Shown: positions 34,952 to 45,394, counted from the stretch's first letter. The stretch: DNA of 64,000 bases from an uncultured Lachnospiraceae bacterium (GCA_910583605.1 CAJTXN010000006.1:62001-126000), one strand, 5' to 3'. The notes: generated by a model from the letters alone, not told the origin. Program-made: numbers and translations.

Positions 34952-36370
34952 ATGAATAAAAAGGAGAAATACGCCGTTATCACAGATAAGGGCTTAAAGA
35001 TAACTTATGATGAACTGGAAAAACTGGAGGCTGCCTTTGTACACGGAATCAAGCGAGGCAGCCTGATTCTTATATTGTGCGGCAATAATATAGAAACATT
35101 AACGGCATATACCGGATGTCTGAAAAACGGAATTGTTCCGATTATGGTAAGTGCCGGTATCAATGGTGAAAGATTAGCGGAAATCATAGATAACTATAAG
35201 CCGGGATATTTGTGGATTCCGCAGAAATATGAACAAAAAGCGGCGGAATACATTCGGTCGGGTGAGCCGAACCGGGTATATCAGTATGGCAGCTACAGTC
35301 TGTTTCAGCCGGGGATTCTGCAGTCAGATGAAAATACTGAAATATCTATATATAAAGATTTGGCGTTATTGCTATCAACCTCCGGTTCAACAGGAAGCAG
35401 CAAACTGGTCCGGCTCAGCAAGGATAACATAAGAACCAATACACTGGATATTATAGAATCACTGAAAATTTGTGAAAATGACCGGGCAGTTACCACGCTG
35501 CCCATGCATTATACCTATGGTTTATCAGTGATCAACACCCATTTGTATGCCGGAGGGGTTATTCTGCTGACGGAGGAAAAAATAATATCCAATGATTTCT
35601 GGGTATTTTTTAATGAAAATAACGGAACCTCTTTTGCCGGAGTCCCCTATACCTATGAGATAATGGAAAAACTGAAGCTTTACAAAAAACTGCCGGATTC
35701 ATTAAAAACCATGACCCAGGCAGGCGGACGGCTGGGAGTGGAGCTTCAGAAGAAAATCTGTGCATATGCGGAGCGGAACGGTATTGATTTTTATGTAATG
35801 TACGGTCAGACGGAAGCAACTGCCAGAGTTACATGTATGAAATCTACATTGAAACAGCCATTGGGCAGTGTAGGCAGGCCCGTCGGAAGGGAAGATGTAA
35901 TTATTTCCGAGGGCGGAGAAGTGGTAGTAAAAGGTAAAAATATATCTTTGGGATATGCAATGAATCATGGGGATTTATCAAAGGGAGATGAAAATAAGGG
36001 GATATTGTATACCGGAGATATGGGATATAAAGACGGGGAAGGGTATCTCTATATTTGCGGAAGAATGGACAGAATGGCAAAAATATACGGAAACCGGATC
36101 AGTCTGGACGAACTGGAAGGATTATTAGGAAGAGGATTTCCGGGATATACTTTTATCAGTTTAGTATATGGTAATAAAATTATTATTTTTTCTGATGTTA
36201 AGGAAAAAGATGAGATTCCGGGATATTTAAGCGGACAGACCGGATTTGCTAAAATAGTATTTCATATCATACCTGTTTGTGAGATAGTGAGGAAAGAGAA
36301 CGGGAAGATTGATTATAAATACTATAAGGAATTACTTAAAAAATGGCAGACAGGAGATGCAAATGAATAA
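34952..36370 (+). CDS. AMP-binding adenylate-forming ligase
   Basis: A 472-residue stand-alone enzyme of the ANL superfamily, which activates a carboxylate with ATP to form an acyl-AMP. Motifs are the P-loop STSGSTGSSK (142-151), YGQTEATAR (A5), YTGDMGYKDGEGYLYICGR (A7-A8) and a C-terminal RKENGKIDYK with the probable catalytic Lys. The substrate is unknown; no acyl-carrier or CoA-ligase partner gene is near. The last codons overlap the next gene by eight bases, so a secreted or membrane-anchored partner is co-translated. Confidence 0.85.
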   Translation: MNKKEKYAVITDKGLKITYDELEKLEAAFVHGIKRGSLILILCGNNIETLTAYTGCLKNGIVPIMVSAGINGERLAEIIDNYKPGYLWIPQKYEQKAAEYIRSGEPNRVYQYGSYSLFQPGILQSDENTEISIYKDLALLLSTSGSTGSSKLVRLSKDNIRTNTLDIIESLKICENDRAVTTLPMHYTYGLSVINTHLYAGGVILLTEEKIISNDFWVFFNENNGTSFAGVPYTYEIMEKLKLYKKLPDSLKTMTQAGGRLGVELQKKICAYAERNGIDFYVMYGQTEATARVTCMKSTLKQPLGSVGRPVGREDVIISEGGEVVVKGKNISLGYAMNHGDLSKGDENKGILYTGDMGYKDGEGYLYICGRMDRMAKIYGNRISLDELEGLLGRGFPGYTFISLVYGNKIIIFSDVKEKDEIPGYLSGQTGFAKIVFHIIPVCEIVRKENGKIDYKYYKELLKKWQTGDANE

Positions 36371-37214
36371 AAACGCAAAACTTTTATTGGCGGTAATATG
36401 TACAATAGTATGTATATCGTTAATCAGCGGAGGCATTGTTTTAATGATGGAAAGTAAGGAAAAATGGCCACCGGATGATATTTATGTATATAATTCCAAG
36501 GGTTATATGGCATATGAAACAGGGGAAGATATTGCAATTGATATTCTTCTTTGTTCGCTGCACCGGGACGGTAAAAATCCGATGGAGAAATATCAGAATG
36601 TTTATTTTGAAACAGATACCGGTATCAGATATCAGTCGGATTTAACAAGTGATATAAAAAAAACATTGTTTGACGAAAATGAGATAATTTCTCAATCAAT
36701 TGTCAGGTTTTCGTTAAACGGAACTTTTGTTTCAGGAAATACACTGAATTTTACGAAAATGATCTTGCAGAAGAAAGATGGTACGGAAACGGTACGTGAT
36801 TTTGGAAATATAGTAATTGAACTATTACAGCCATCTGAAATAAAAGAGCAGGCAGTCATTGAAATTCCTGCCGTATATTCTGTAAAATTAGCTGAATTTC
36901 AGTATACGGTTGATAATAAAACAAAAAATGATATTATTGTTCAGGAATTATATTTAGGGGAAGATATTAATTATGAAGCGGCTCCGGTTTTGGTTCCGGC
37001 ATCATCAACACAGGAGATTCAGGTAGATTTATTGGGAACAGAAGGTTTCGGAAATTTTCCGGAATATGTTATTATAAAGCCTAAATTTAAGATACTGGCA
37101 GACCGGGAAAAGGAATATGTATGTTCGACAATGGGGCGTACGGCGTATTCGGGCACCATTACCAATGCCGTATTACGGGAGTATCTGTGGGACTGTGTGA
37201 ATGGAGAAAGATAA
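36363..37214 (+). CDS. Membrane-anchored extracellular protein, unknown function
   Basis: A 283-residue protein with a short basic start and one membrane helix (about 6-28), the rest predicted outside. No known domain is seen; the C-terminal half looks beta-rich. AGGAG precedes ATG 36363, which overlaps the AMP-ligase gene by eight bases. This coupling suggests a shared pathway. The next signal is the T-box promoter at 37273, so the operon likely ends here. Confidence 0.65.
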   Translation: MNKNAKLLLAVICTIVCISLISGGIVLMMESKEKWPPDDIYVYNSKGYMAYETGEDIAIDILLCSLHRDGKNPMEKYQNVYFETDTGIRYQSDLTSDIKKTLFDENEIISQSIVRFSLNGTFVSGNTLNFTKMILQKKDGTETVRDFGNIVIELLQPSEIKEQAVIEIPAVYSVKLAEFQYTVDNKTKNDIIVQELYLGEDINYEAAPVLVPASSTQEIQVDLLGTEGFGNFPEYVIIKPKFKILADREKEYVCSTMGRTAYSGTITNAVLREYLWDCVNGER

Positions 37215-37272
37215 ATTAATTATATTACAAAGTTAAAAGGATTCTGAGAAGACGAAACTAAATTTTCTCCAA

Positions 37273-37301
37273 TTGACAACCCATAAAAATATTAGTATAA
37301 T
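37273..37301 (+). promoter_or_regulatory. Promoter of the T-box-ileS transcript
   Basis: TTGACA (37273-37278), 17-base spacer, TATAAT (37296-37301): a perfect consensus. Transcription would start near 37308, giving a 338-base leader. Confidence 0.9.
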
Positions 37302-37307
37302 AGCCAC

Positions 37308-37620
37308 AAATATAATTAAAAGCAAAGATGAAGACCGTCATAAACCGGAAAGTCCCAGAGAGTCCGTATCAGGTGGAAGCGGATATGAGTAACGTTTATG
37401 ATATATCACTTCGGAGCTGCAGTCTGAACCATATTTCATCTAAGAAATATACAGTAGGAACTGACGTATTTCCCACGTTACCGGGAACGCATATATCAGG
37501 TTTTAATATTACGGAACGAATGACTTTGGAACCGTAAGCTTAAAGTCCTGCGTATGTCTGTAACAGGTGGTCAACGATAAGAGAGCTTTCGTCCTATTAC
37601 AGGAAGAAGCTCTCATTTTT
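37308..37620 (+). promoter_or_regulatory. T-box riboswitch (isoleucine) with terminator
   Basis: A leader RNA that senses uncharged tRNA-Ile and allows ileS expression when charging is low. The T-box bulge AACAGGTGGTCAACG is at 37562-37576; its TGGT pairs with the tRNA end ACCA, fitting the A discriminator of tRNA-Ile. The terminator is GAGAGCTT (37581-37588) with AAGCTCTC (37607-37614) followed by A and TTTTT. The specifier is probably ATC at 37405-37407, an inference from the downstream gene because stem I was not folded fully. Confidence 0.88.
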
Positions 37621-37645
37621 ATATTATCAGAAAAGGAGAGTTATC

Positions 37646-40600
37646 ATGTACGAAAAAGTTTCTACAAATCTCAATTTTGTTGAGAGAGAAAAGAAAACGG
37701 AACAGTTCTGGAAAGATAATGATATTTTCAGAAAGAGCATGGAAAACAGAAAAGAAGGAGAAACCTATACCTTCTATGACGGACCGCCCACAGCCAATGG
37801 AAAGCCTCATATCGGTCATGTGCTGACCCGTGTCATTAAAGATATGATTCCAAGATATAAAACAATGAAGGGTTATATGGTACCAAGAAAAGCAGGCTGG
37901 GATACCCACGGACTTCCTGTCGAACTGGAAGTGGAGAAGCTTCTGGGACTGGACGGAAAAGAGCAGATCGAAGAATATGGTCTTGACCCGTTTATCAGTA
38001 AATGTAAGGAAAGCGTATGGAAATATAAAGGAATGTGGGAGGATTTTTCCGGTACGGTTGGCTTTTGGGCGGATATGGACAATCCTTATGTAACTTACCA
38101 TGATGACTTTATTGAATCAGAATGGTGGGCATTAAAACAGATATGGGATAAAAAACTGTTATATAAAGGCTTTAAGATCGTGCCTTACTGCCCGCGTTGC
38201 GGAACTCCGCTGTCCAGCCATGAGGTTGCCCAGGGATATAAAGATATAAAGGAACGTTCGGCAGTTGCACGATTTAAAGTAAAAGGCGAAGATGCCTATA
38301 TTCTGGCATGGACCACTACACCGTGGACATTGCCGTCCAACGTGGCGCTCTGTGTTAATCCGGATGAAACTTATGTAAAAGTTACCACTGCAGACGGATA
38401 TACTTATTATCTGGCAGAGGCGCTCTGCGAAACCATTTTAGGCGGAGATAAGCCGACGGCGCCGTATCAGGTGGCAGAAACCTTTACTGGTAAAGAACTG
38501 GAAGGAAAAGAATATGAGCCGTTAATGGACTGTGCAGCGGAAATCATTGCAAAACAGCATAAGAAAGCTCATTATGTGGTATGCGATACCTATGTAACGC
38601 TTACGGACGGTACCGGAGTGGTTCATATTGCGCCTGCATTCGGTGAAGACGATGCCAAGGTAGGAAGAAATTATGAGCTGCCGTTTGTACAGCTTGTAAA
38701 CAGCAAAGGTGAAATGACGGAAGAAACCCCATATGCCGGTGTCTTCTGTAAAAAGGCCGACCCGATGATATTAAAGGATTTAGAGGATAAAGGCTTATTA
38801 TTTGATGCACCGAAATTTGAGCACAGTTATCCGCACTGCTGGAGATGTGATACACCTTTGATCTACTATGCAAGAGAATCCTGGTTTATTAAAATGACTG
38901 CGGTAAAAGACGATCTGGTACGAAATAATAATACGGTTAACTGGATACCGGAATCTATCGGTAAAGGCCGTTTTGGCGACTGGCTGGAAAATATTCAGGA
39001 CTGGGGCGTATCCCGAAACCGTTACTGGGGAACACCATTGAATATCTGGGAGTGTGAGTGCGGACATCAGCATGCAGTCGGAAGCCGGGAAGAATTGGAA
39101 CAGCTGAGCGGCAATCCGGAAGCAAAGAATGTAGAACTTCACAGACCGTATATTGATAAGATTACGATTCCTTGTCCGAAATGCGGAAAGGAAATGCACA
39201 GGGTACCGGAAGTCATTGACTGTTGGTTTGATTCCGGAGCCATGCCGTTTGCACAGCATCATTATCCGTTTGAAAATAAAGAGTTGTTTGAAAAACAGTT
39301 CCCGGCACAGTTTATTTCGGAAGCGGTAGACCAGACGAGAGGCTGGTTCTATTCCCTGATGGCGGAATCCACGTTGCTGTTTAACAAGGCGCCGTATGAA
39401 AATGTAATCGTACTGGGACATGTACAGGATGAAAACGGACAGAAAATGTCCAAATCCAAGGGAAATGCCGTAGACCCGTTTGAAGCGCTGGAGACTCACG
39501 GAGCGGATGCCATCCGCTGGTATTTCTATACTAACAGCGCTCCATGGCTTCCAAACCGTTTTCATGACAAGGCGGTAACCGAAGGACAGCGTAAATTTAT
39601 GGGAACCCTGTGGAATACCTATGCATTTTATGTGTTATACGCCAATATCGATGAGTTTAATCCGATGAATTATACTTTGGAATATGATAAATTAGCGGTA
39701 ATGGATAAATGGCTGTTATCCAGATTAAATACGGTGGTAAAAGCCGTGGATGACAATCTGGCTGCATACCGGATTCCGGAATCTGCAAGGGCACTGCAGG
39801 ATTTTGTGGACGAAATGAGCAACTGGTATGTCAGACGCTCCAGGGAACGGTTCTGGGCAAAAGGGATGGAACAGGATAAGATTAATGCATATATGACATT
39901 ATATACGGCGCTTGTAACCATCAGCAAGGCGGCGGCGCCGATGATTCCGTTTATGACCGAGGATATTTATCAGAATCTTGTCCGCAGTGTGGACAAAGAA
40001 GCGCCGGAAAGCATTCATCTCTGCGACTTCCCGGCAGTGGAAGAAACCATGATAGACAGGAAACTGGAAGAAGATATGGAAGATTTGCTGGAAGTGGTGG
40101 TTATGGGTCGTGCCTGCAGAAATGCATCGAATATTAAGAACCGTCAGCCGATTGGTCAGATGTATATCAAAGCGGATTTCGACTTATCCGATTTTTATGT
40201 GGATATCATTGCAGACGAACTGAATGTTAAGAAGGTAACTTTCACCGATGATGTACGGGATTTCTCTTCTTACAGTTTTAAACCGCAGCTTAAGACGGTG
40301 GGACCAAAGTTCGGCAAACAGCTGGGAGAAATCAGAGCCGCATTATCTGATGTGGACGGTAATGCTGCCATGGATGAAGTAAACGAAACGGGAGCACTGA
40401 AGCTGGTACTTCCAAGCGGTGAAGTCGTATTGGAAAAGGATGACCTGTTAATCGATATTGCACAGAAGGAAGGCTATGTATCCGAGAGTGATAATAAGAT
40501 TACGGTTGTGTTGGACACAAATTTAACACCGGAACTGTTAGAAGAAGGTTTTGTAAAGGAAATCATCAGTAAAGTCCAGACCATGCGGAAAGAAGCCGGA

Positions 40601-40792
40601 TTTGAGGTTATGGATAAGATTACGTTATATGCAAAGGATAATACTAAGATAATTGAAATACTGGATAAAAATGGAGCAGAAATTAAGTCGGCAGTTCTTG
40701 CCACCGAAATCGTTACCGGAATCACGGAGGGATATGAGAAATCCTGGAACGTAAACGGTGAAGAGGTGGTCATGGGCGTAAAAAAGAATTAA
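37646..40792 (+). CDS. ileS: Isoleucyl-tRNA synthetase, long IleS2-like type
   Basis: Charges tRNA-Ile. The 1048-residue class I synthetase has HIGH at 55-58 (GPPTANGKPHIGH) and KMSKS at 600-604, a CP1 editing domain, and an extended anticodon-binding C-terminus (DFEEV...ITLYAKDNTKII). Length and C-terminal domain match the longer, eukaryote-like IleS2 form. Known IleS2 enzymes are often insensitive to mupirocin; this is an inference only. AAAAGGAGAG precedes the ATG. It is controlled by the upstream T-box. Confidence 0.94.
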   Translation: MYEKVSTNLNFVEREKKTEQFWKDNDIFRKSMENRKEGETYTFYDGPPTANGKPHIGHVLTRVIKDMIPRYKTMKGYMVPRKAGWDTHGLPVELEVEKLLGLDGKEQIEEYGLDPFISKCKESVWKYKGMWEDFSGTVGFWADMDNPYVTYHDDFIESEWWALKQIWDKKLLYKGFKIVPYCPRCGTPLSSHEVAQGYKDIKERSAVARFKVKGEDAYILAWTTTPWTLPSNVALCVNPDETYVKVTTADGYTYYLAEALCETILGGDKPTAPYQVAETFTGKELEGKEYEPLMDCAAEIIAKQHKKAHYVVCDTYVTLTDGTGVVHIAPAFGEDDAKVGRNYELPFVQLVNSKGEMTEETPYAGVFCKKADPMILKDLEDKGLLFDAPKFEHSYPHCWRCDTPLIYYARESWFIKMTAVKDDLVRNNNTVNWIPESIGKGRFGDWLENIQDWGVSRNRYWGTPLNIWECECGHQHAVGSREELEQLSGNPEAKNVELHRPYIDKITIPCPKCGKEMHRVPEVIDCWFDSGAMPFAQHHYPFENKELFEKQFPAQFISEAVDQTRGWFYSLMAESTLLFNKAPYENVIVLGHVQDENGQKMSKSKGNAVDPFEALETHGADAIRWYFYTNSAPWLPNRFHDKAVTEGQRKFMGTLWNTYAFYVLYANIDEFNPMNYTLEYDKLAVMDKWLLSRLNTVVKAVDDNLAAYRIPESARALQDFVDEMSNWYVRRSRERFWAKGMEQDKINAYMTLYTALVTISKAAAPMIPFMTEDIYQNLVRSVDKEAPESIHLCDFPAVEETMIDRKLEEDMEDLLEVVVMGRACRNASNIKNRQPIGQMYIKADFDLSDFYVDIIADELNVKKVTFTDDVRDFSSYSFKPQLKTVGPKFGKQLGEIRAALSDVDGNAAMDEVNETGALKLVLPSGEVVLEKDDLLIDIAQKEGYVSESDNKITVVLDTNLTPELLEEGFVKEIISKVQTMRKEAGFEVMDKITLYAKDNTKIIEILDKNGAEIKSAVLATEIVTGITEGYEKSWNVNGEEVVMGVKKN

Positions 40793-40889
40793 TCCGCAGA
40801 TATTAAATATAGATTTTATTGCAAAACGGATACACCGGCCAGTATAAGGCTGTGTATCTTGTTATAAAAGGCAGATTTGGAGGTTTGGA

Positions 40890-43337
40890 ATGGATACGTT
40901 TTCGAAAGCAGAATTTAAAAAAGAAGTAAATGATTATGTGAAGATACTTTCACGTAAGACGCTGGATGAGGCTTCCCAGTATGAGAAGTATCAGGGCGTG
41001 GCATATGCATTAAAGGATTTCATCATTGACCAGTGGATTGAAACCCATAAAGAATATGAAAAGCAGGATGCCAAGACGGTCTATTATTTATCCATGGAAT
41101 TTTTAATGGGAAGGGCCCTTGGCAATATCATCATTAATTTATCCGCAAGAAATGAAATAAAGGAAGCCATTGAGGAGCTGGGACTGGATTTAAATGCCAT
41201 TGAGGATCAGGAGCCGGATGCCGCATTGGGAAACGGCGGTCTGGGCCGTCTGGCTGCCTGCTTTCTGGATTCCCTTGCAACGCTGGGATACCCGGCATAT
41301 GGCTGTGGAATCCGTTACAGATATGGTATGTTCGAACAGAAGATAGAAGACGGCTATCAGGTAGAAATACCGGATAACTGGCTGAAGAACGGAAATCCGT
41401 TTGAAGTAAGAAGAGAAGAGTATGCCTGCGAGGTTAAATTTGGCGGATACATTAAGGTAGAGCGGGATGCGGAAGGAAGAGAAATATTTAAACAGGAAGA
41501 CTATCGTTCCGTCAGAGCCGTTCCCTTTGACCTGCCGGTGGTAGGATACGGAAACGGAATCGTAAATACCCTGCGGATCTGGGATGCGGAGCCGATGCAG
41601 CATTTTATGCTGGATTCCTTTAACAGAGGGGATTATCAGAAAGCAACGGAACAGGAGAATCTTGCCAAAAATATTGTAGAAGTATTATACCCGTGCGATG
41701 AGCATTATGCCGGCAAGGAACTGAGACTGAAACAGCAGTATTTCTTTGTATCTGCCAGTATTCAGACGGCTATTAAAAAATATATGGATAACCATGATGA
41801 TATTAGAAAATTACACGAAAAAGTTGTATTCCAGTTAAATGACACCCATCCTACGGTTGCTGTTGCAGAACTGATGCGGATTCTGATGGATGAATACCGT
41901 TTGAACTGGGATGAGGCATGGGAGGTAACCACCAGGTCCTGTGCATATACGAATCATACGATCATGAGTGAAGCGCTGGAAAAATGGCCGATTGAATTAT
42001 TCTCCAGACTTCTTCCGAGATGTTATCAGATAGTAGAAGAGATTAATAAGAGATTTGTACTTTCTATTCAGAATAAATATCCGGGAAATCAGGAAAAAAT
42101 CAGAAAAATGGCAATCATATACGACGGTCAGGTAAAAATGGCTAATCTTGCCATCTGTGCAGGATTTTCCGTAAACGGTGTGGCAAGACTTCATACCGAG
42201 ATATTAAAGAATCAGGAATTACATGATTTTTATGAGATGATGCCGCAGAAATTCAACAATAAAACCAATGGCATCACCCAGAGAAGATTCCTTCTTCACG
42301 GCAATCCATTGCTGGCACAGTGGGTATCCGATAAAATCGGTGATGAATGGACAACAAACCTTTCCCATATCAAAAATCTTGAAATATATGCGGATGATAC
42401 CAAATGCCAGAAAGAGTTTATGAATATCAAATATCAGAATAAGGTGCGTCTGGCAAAATATATTAAGGAACACAACGGTATTGACGTGAATCCGCGCTCT
42501 ATATTTGACGTGCAGGTAAAGCGGCTGCATGAATATAAACGTCAGCTTTTAAATATTCTTCATGTTATGTATTTATACAATGAACTGAAGGAACATCCGG
42601 AGATGGATTTCTATCCGAGAACATTTATTTTTGGAGCGAAAGCGGCTGCCGGATACCGGAGAGCCAAGCTCACCATTAAACTGATCAACAGTGTTGCTGA
42701 TGTGATCAATAATGACAAATCCATTAACGGAAAGATTAAAGTGGTCTTCATAGAGAATTACCGCGTGTCCAATGCAGAGATAATATTTGCCGCAGCAGAT
42801 GTCAGTGAGCAGATATCAACTGCCAGCAAGGAAGCATCGGGAACCGGTAATATGAAATTTATGCTGAACGGGGCCCTGACGCTGGGTACCATGGATGGCG
42901 CCAACGTGGAAATCGTAGAAGAAGCCGGTGAGGAAAATGCATTTATATTTGGTCTTTCTTCCGATGAAGTTATTAATTTTGAGAACAACGGTGGATATAA
43001 TCCGATGGATATCTTTAACAATGATATGGAAGTAAGAAAAGTTTTGATGCAGCTGATCAACGGATTTTATTCCCCGCAGGATCCGGACAGATTCAGAGAA
43101 ATTTATGATTCCCTGCTGAATACCACCAATTCCAACCGTGCGGACCGGTATTTTATTCTGAAAGACTTTAAGTCCTATGCAGAAGCGCAGAAAAGAGTGG
43201 AAGCGGCGTATAAAGATGAATCCGGCTGGGCAAGGTCAGCCATCATCAATGTAAGCAATGTGGGTAAATTTTCTTCGGACAGAACCATTGAGGAATATGT
43301 ACGGGATATCTGGAAACTGGATAAAGTTGTATTATAA
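40890..43337 (+). CDS. glgP: Glycogen/maltodextrin phosphorylase
   Basis: Releases glucose 1-phosphate from alpha-1,4-glucans. The 815-residue protein is of normal family length, with the N-terminal VYYLSMEFLMGR block, the glucan-binding core and the PLP site ASGTGNMKF (Lys656). The leader contains a hairpin, GATACAC (40829-40835) with GTGTATC (40852-40858). It is followed by a strong terminator. Two debranching enzymes elsewhere in the window (54060-56156 and 62076-64000) would complete glycogen degradation. Confidence 0.96.
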   Translation: MDTFSKAEFKKEVNDYVKILSRKTLDEASQYEKYQGVAYALKDFIIDQWIETHKEYEKQDAKTVYYLSMEFLMGRALGNIIINLSARNEIKEAIEELGLDLNAIEDQEPDAALGNGGLGRLAACFLDSLATLGYPAYGCGIRYRYGMFEQKIEDGYQVEIPDNWLKNGNPFEVRREEYACEVKFGGYIKVERDAEGREIFKQEDYRSVRAVPFDLPVVGYGNGIVNTLRIWDAEPMQHFMLDSFNRGDYQKATEQENLAKNIVEVLYPCDEHYAGKELRLKQQYFFVSASIQTAIKKYMDNHDDIRKLHEKVVFQLNDTHPTVAVAELMRILMDEYRLNWDEAWEVTTRSCAYTNHTIMSEALEKWPIELFSRLLPRCYQIVEEINKRFVLSIQNKYPGNQEKIRKMAIIYDGQVKMANLAICAGFSVNGVARLHTEILKNQELHDFYEMMPQKFNNKTNGITQRRFLLHGNPLLAQWVSDKIGDEWTTNLSHIKNLEIYADDTKCQKEFMNIKYQNKVRLAKYIKEHNGIDVNPRSIFDVQVKRLHEYKRQLLNILHVMYLYNELKEHPEMDFYPRTFIFGAKAAAGYRRAKLTIKLINSVADVINNDKSINGKIKVVFIENYRVSNAEIIFAAADVSEQISTASKEASGTGNMKFMLNGALTLGTMDGANVEIVEEAGEENAFIFGLSSDEVINFENNGGYNPMDIFNNDMEVRKVLMQLINGFYSPQDPDRFREIYDSLLNTTNSNRADRYFILKDFKSYAEAQKRVEAAYKDESGWARSAIINVSNVGKFSSDRTIEEYVRDIWKLDKVVL

Positions 43338-43354
43338 TAGAAAAGCAGTGTGAT

Positions 43355-43383
43355 AGAAGAGACCGGCCCGGTCTCTTCTTTTT
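43355..43383 (+). terminator. Terminator after glycogen phosphorylase
   Basis: AGAAGAGACCG (43355-43365) pairs with CGGTCTCTTCT (43369-43379) around a three-base loop, followed by T. Confidence 0.85.
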
Positions 43384-43463
43384 ATATATCATAAAATCTG
43401 ATTACGGTTCATAGATATATTCTAAGGTGCAATTCGGAAATTGTATGGATAGGAGTGTAGAGT

Positions 43464-44393
43464 ATGGGGACAACATTAAAATATAGGAAAAGCATATTGT
43501 GCATTACAGCAATAATTATATTTTCAATACTATTTCCCTACATAGTCACCTGTGCTAAAATCAGGTCGGATACCGGTCGTATCTATACACCGAAACCAAG
43601 CGGAAGAACCATAGTATTGGATGGCTCCGTGAAACTGGATATGGAGGAATTTATACCGTGTGTCTTATATGCCATGCTGCCCTATGAATATGAAGAAGAG
43701 GGATTAAAGGCACAGATTGTTATCATCCGTACTTATATCATGCTGAAAATGGGACAAAATAACGAAATTGGCGGCAGTGAACTGGGACTTCCTTATACAA
43801 CATATGCGGATTTGGAAAAAGAATGGGGAAGGGATTACGAAAAATTATATAATTACACAAACAAACTTATCAGTAATACGGAGATGCAGGTGATAAAGTA
43901 TGAAGGTCAGCTTATATATCCCTATTATCATGAAATCAGCGAGGGAGTTACCTGTGAGGGAGATCAGCCGTATTTAAAACCGGTAGAAAGCAGTGCGGAT
44001 ATATCCGCGGACAATTATCTGGGAATAACATATTTCACAAAAGAGGAAGTGATCACGAAATTAAAAGATGCCTGCGGCGTTGAATTAAAACCGGAAGAAC
44101 TGATAAGTAAAATAATAGTTAATAAGTATGAAAACAGCAACTATGTCAAAACAGTCTCCGTGGGAGAAGCGGTGATTTCCGGTGAGGATTTTATGAAGAC
44201 GTTTTCTCTGGTCTCCGGTTCTTATACAGTGGAAGAATTTGCAGAAGGAATCAAAATGGTCAGCAAGGGAATCGGGAGCGGCAAGGGACTCAGCCTTTTT
44301 GGTGCAAAGAAAATGGCGGAACAGGGAAGCAGCTATATGGATATTATCGGGCATTATTACAGCGGGGCAGAGGTAGTCAGCGATAAGCCATAG
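43464..44393 (+). CDS. SpoIID/LytB-domain protein
   Basis: A 309-residue secreted or membrane-anchored protein with an N-terminal hydrophobic segment (about 10-30) and the SpoIID fold. SpoIID is a peptidoglycan transglycosylase needed for engulfment and cortex formation during sporulation. The GIGSGKGLSLFGAKKMAEQGSSYMDII end is typical of the family. In Clostridia spoIID and spoIIQ are usually close to each other; here the SpoIIQ-like gene is about 3 kb away. TAGGAG precedes the ATG at a slightly long distance. Confidence 0.88.
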   Translation: MGTTLKYRKSILCITAIIIFSILFPYIVTCAKIRSDTGRIYTPKPSGRTIVLDGSVKLDMEEFIPCVLYAMLPYEYEEEGLKAQIVIIRTYIMLKMGQNNEIGGSELGLPYTTYADLEKEWGRDYEKLYNYTNKLISNTEMQVIKYEGQLIYPYYHEISEGVTCEGDQPYLKPVESSADISADNYLGITYFTKEEVITKLKDACGVELKPEELISKIIVNKYENSNYVKTVSVGEAVISGEDFMKTFSLVSGSYTVEEFAEGIKMVSKGIGSGKGLSLFGAKKMAEQGSSYMDIIGHYYSGAEVVSDKP

Positions 44394-44443
44394 CATTAAA
44401 CGAATATTGCCAAATCTTAGCGGGGCGGCATCCGGAATAAAAG

Positions 44444-44485
44444 ACAGAACCGGATATGAGTGATATCATTCATATCCGGTTCTGT
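44444..44485. terminator. Strong inverted repeat between convergent genes
   Basis: ACAGAACCGGATATGA (44444-44459) pairs with TCATATCCGGTTCTGT (44470-44485), 16 bp. A short T-run follows only on the minus strand; on the plus strand A follows, so it is most likely the terminator of the minus-strand gene, and may also block transcription from the left. Confidence 0.7.
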
Positions 44486-44503
44486 AATTAAAAACTGAAA
44501 ATT

Positions 44504-45025
44504 TTATTTTTTATTAGCCGCCTTCTTTTCGGCCTTTGCTGCCGCTTTCTGTGCCGCCTTTTCCTCGGCTTCCTTAGCCGCTGTTTTAGCTGCTTTTTTC
44601 TCTTCACGCAATTCTTTCTTACTCTTCTTTGGTTCCGGAAGCGGTCCTCGGATTCTCTTGGCAGATAAAACATAGATGCCGCTGACGGAAGCTTTCACTT
44701 CCTGTTTTGGTAAAATGGTTTTAAATACCTGGTCATCACAGATTAAAGACATTACTTTCGGTCCGACTTTTACTTTAATAATCGGAAGCTTTGCCCTCCT
44801 CAGATACTTTGGTGTCTGTTCCATTACTATCTTCGGAAGACCGGATTCGGATAGTTTCACCCGTTTCTTGTCTATAACGAAAAATGACATCGTTTGTGCC
44901 TGTTCCTCCATGGTTTTTCGCTGAGAGGCCGATTTTTTTTCTGCCTTCCGGCCTACAAAATATAATACACCCAGGATAACCACTAAAACTGCTAATACAA
45001 TTAATATTATTATAAGCGGATTCAT
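44504..45025 (-). CDS. Single-pass membrane protein with Lys/Ala-rich tail
   Basis: A 173-residue protein with one N-terminal membrane helix (about 3-25), a central part of about 80 residues, and a C-terminal tail of about 45 residues rich in Lys, Ala and Glu (KKAAKTAAKEAEEKAAQKAA), which probably forms a long charged helix. No family is recognised. GGAGGAACA precedes the ATG. It converges on the SpoIID-like gene. Function is unknown. Confidence 0.65.
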   Translation of the reverse strand: MNPLIIILIVLAVLVVILGVLYFVGRKAEKKSASQRKTMEEQAQTMSFFVIDKKRVKLSESGLPKIVMEQTPKYLRRAKLPIIKVKVGPKVMSLICDDQVFKTILPKQEVKASVSGIYVLSAKRIRGPLPEPKKSKKELREEKKAAKTAAKEAEEKAAQKAAAKAEKKAANKK

Positions 45026-45221
45026 TGTTCCTCCATTCTGTATACCTGATATACCCGGTTAGATTTTCATATTGCCATAACACTATGTATGGAAAGGGCA
45101 ATGTTGGTAAATATTGTAACATTTTTATGGACAAAATGCAATGGAAAAAATTATGATTTGGCGGAACGGAAGCAACCGGCGGATATCTGCCCTCCGCAGT
45201 CACATTCTGACCGATTTCACT

Positions 45222-45255
45222 GGGGCATGTCTGCTGTGTATTGGCAAAATATATA
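45222..45255 (-). repeat. Dispersed intergenic repeat, copy B
   Basis: On the minus strand this reads as a diverged form of the unit found at 12625 and 60874: ATTTTGCCAA, then ACACAGCAG-ATG. By my count 27 of 34 positions match copy C. It lies in the 716-base gene-free gap between the small membrane protein and the cardiolipin synthase; the same gap holds the long hairpin element at 45395-45646. Confidence 0.65.
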
Positions 45256-45394
45256 ATATTTTGTTATCTTCTATAAAATTATTCACTGAACAGCTATAAA
45301 AGGTGCCAGAATACAACACAAAATGTTTTTTTACTTGAGAAAAACAGAAATGACAGCCAAAAACAACTTAAATTATTTTTTAAGTCTGAGAAAG

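Noticed and set aside
37328..37537. A 69-codon plus-strand frame upstream of ileS
   Set aside because: It lies inside the T-box leader, has no ribosome site, and its sequence is explained by the RNA structure.
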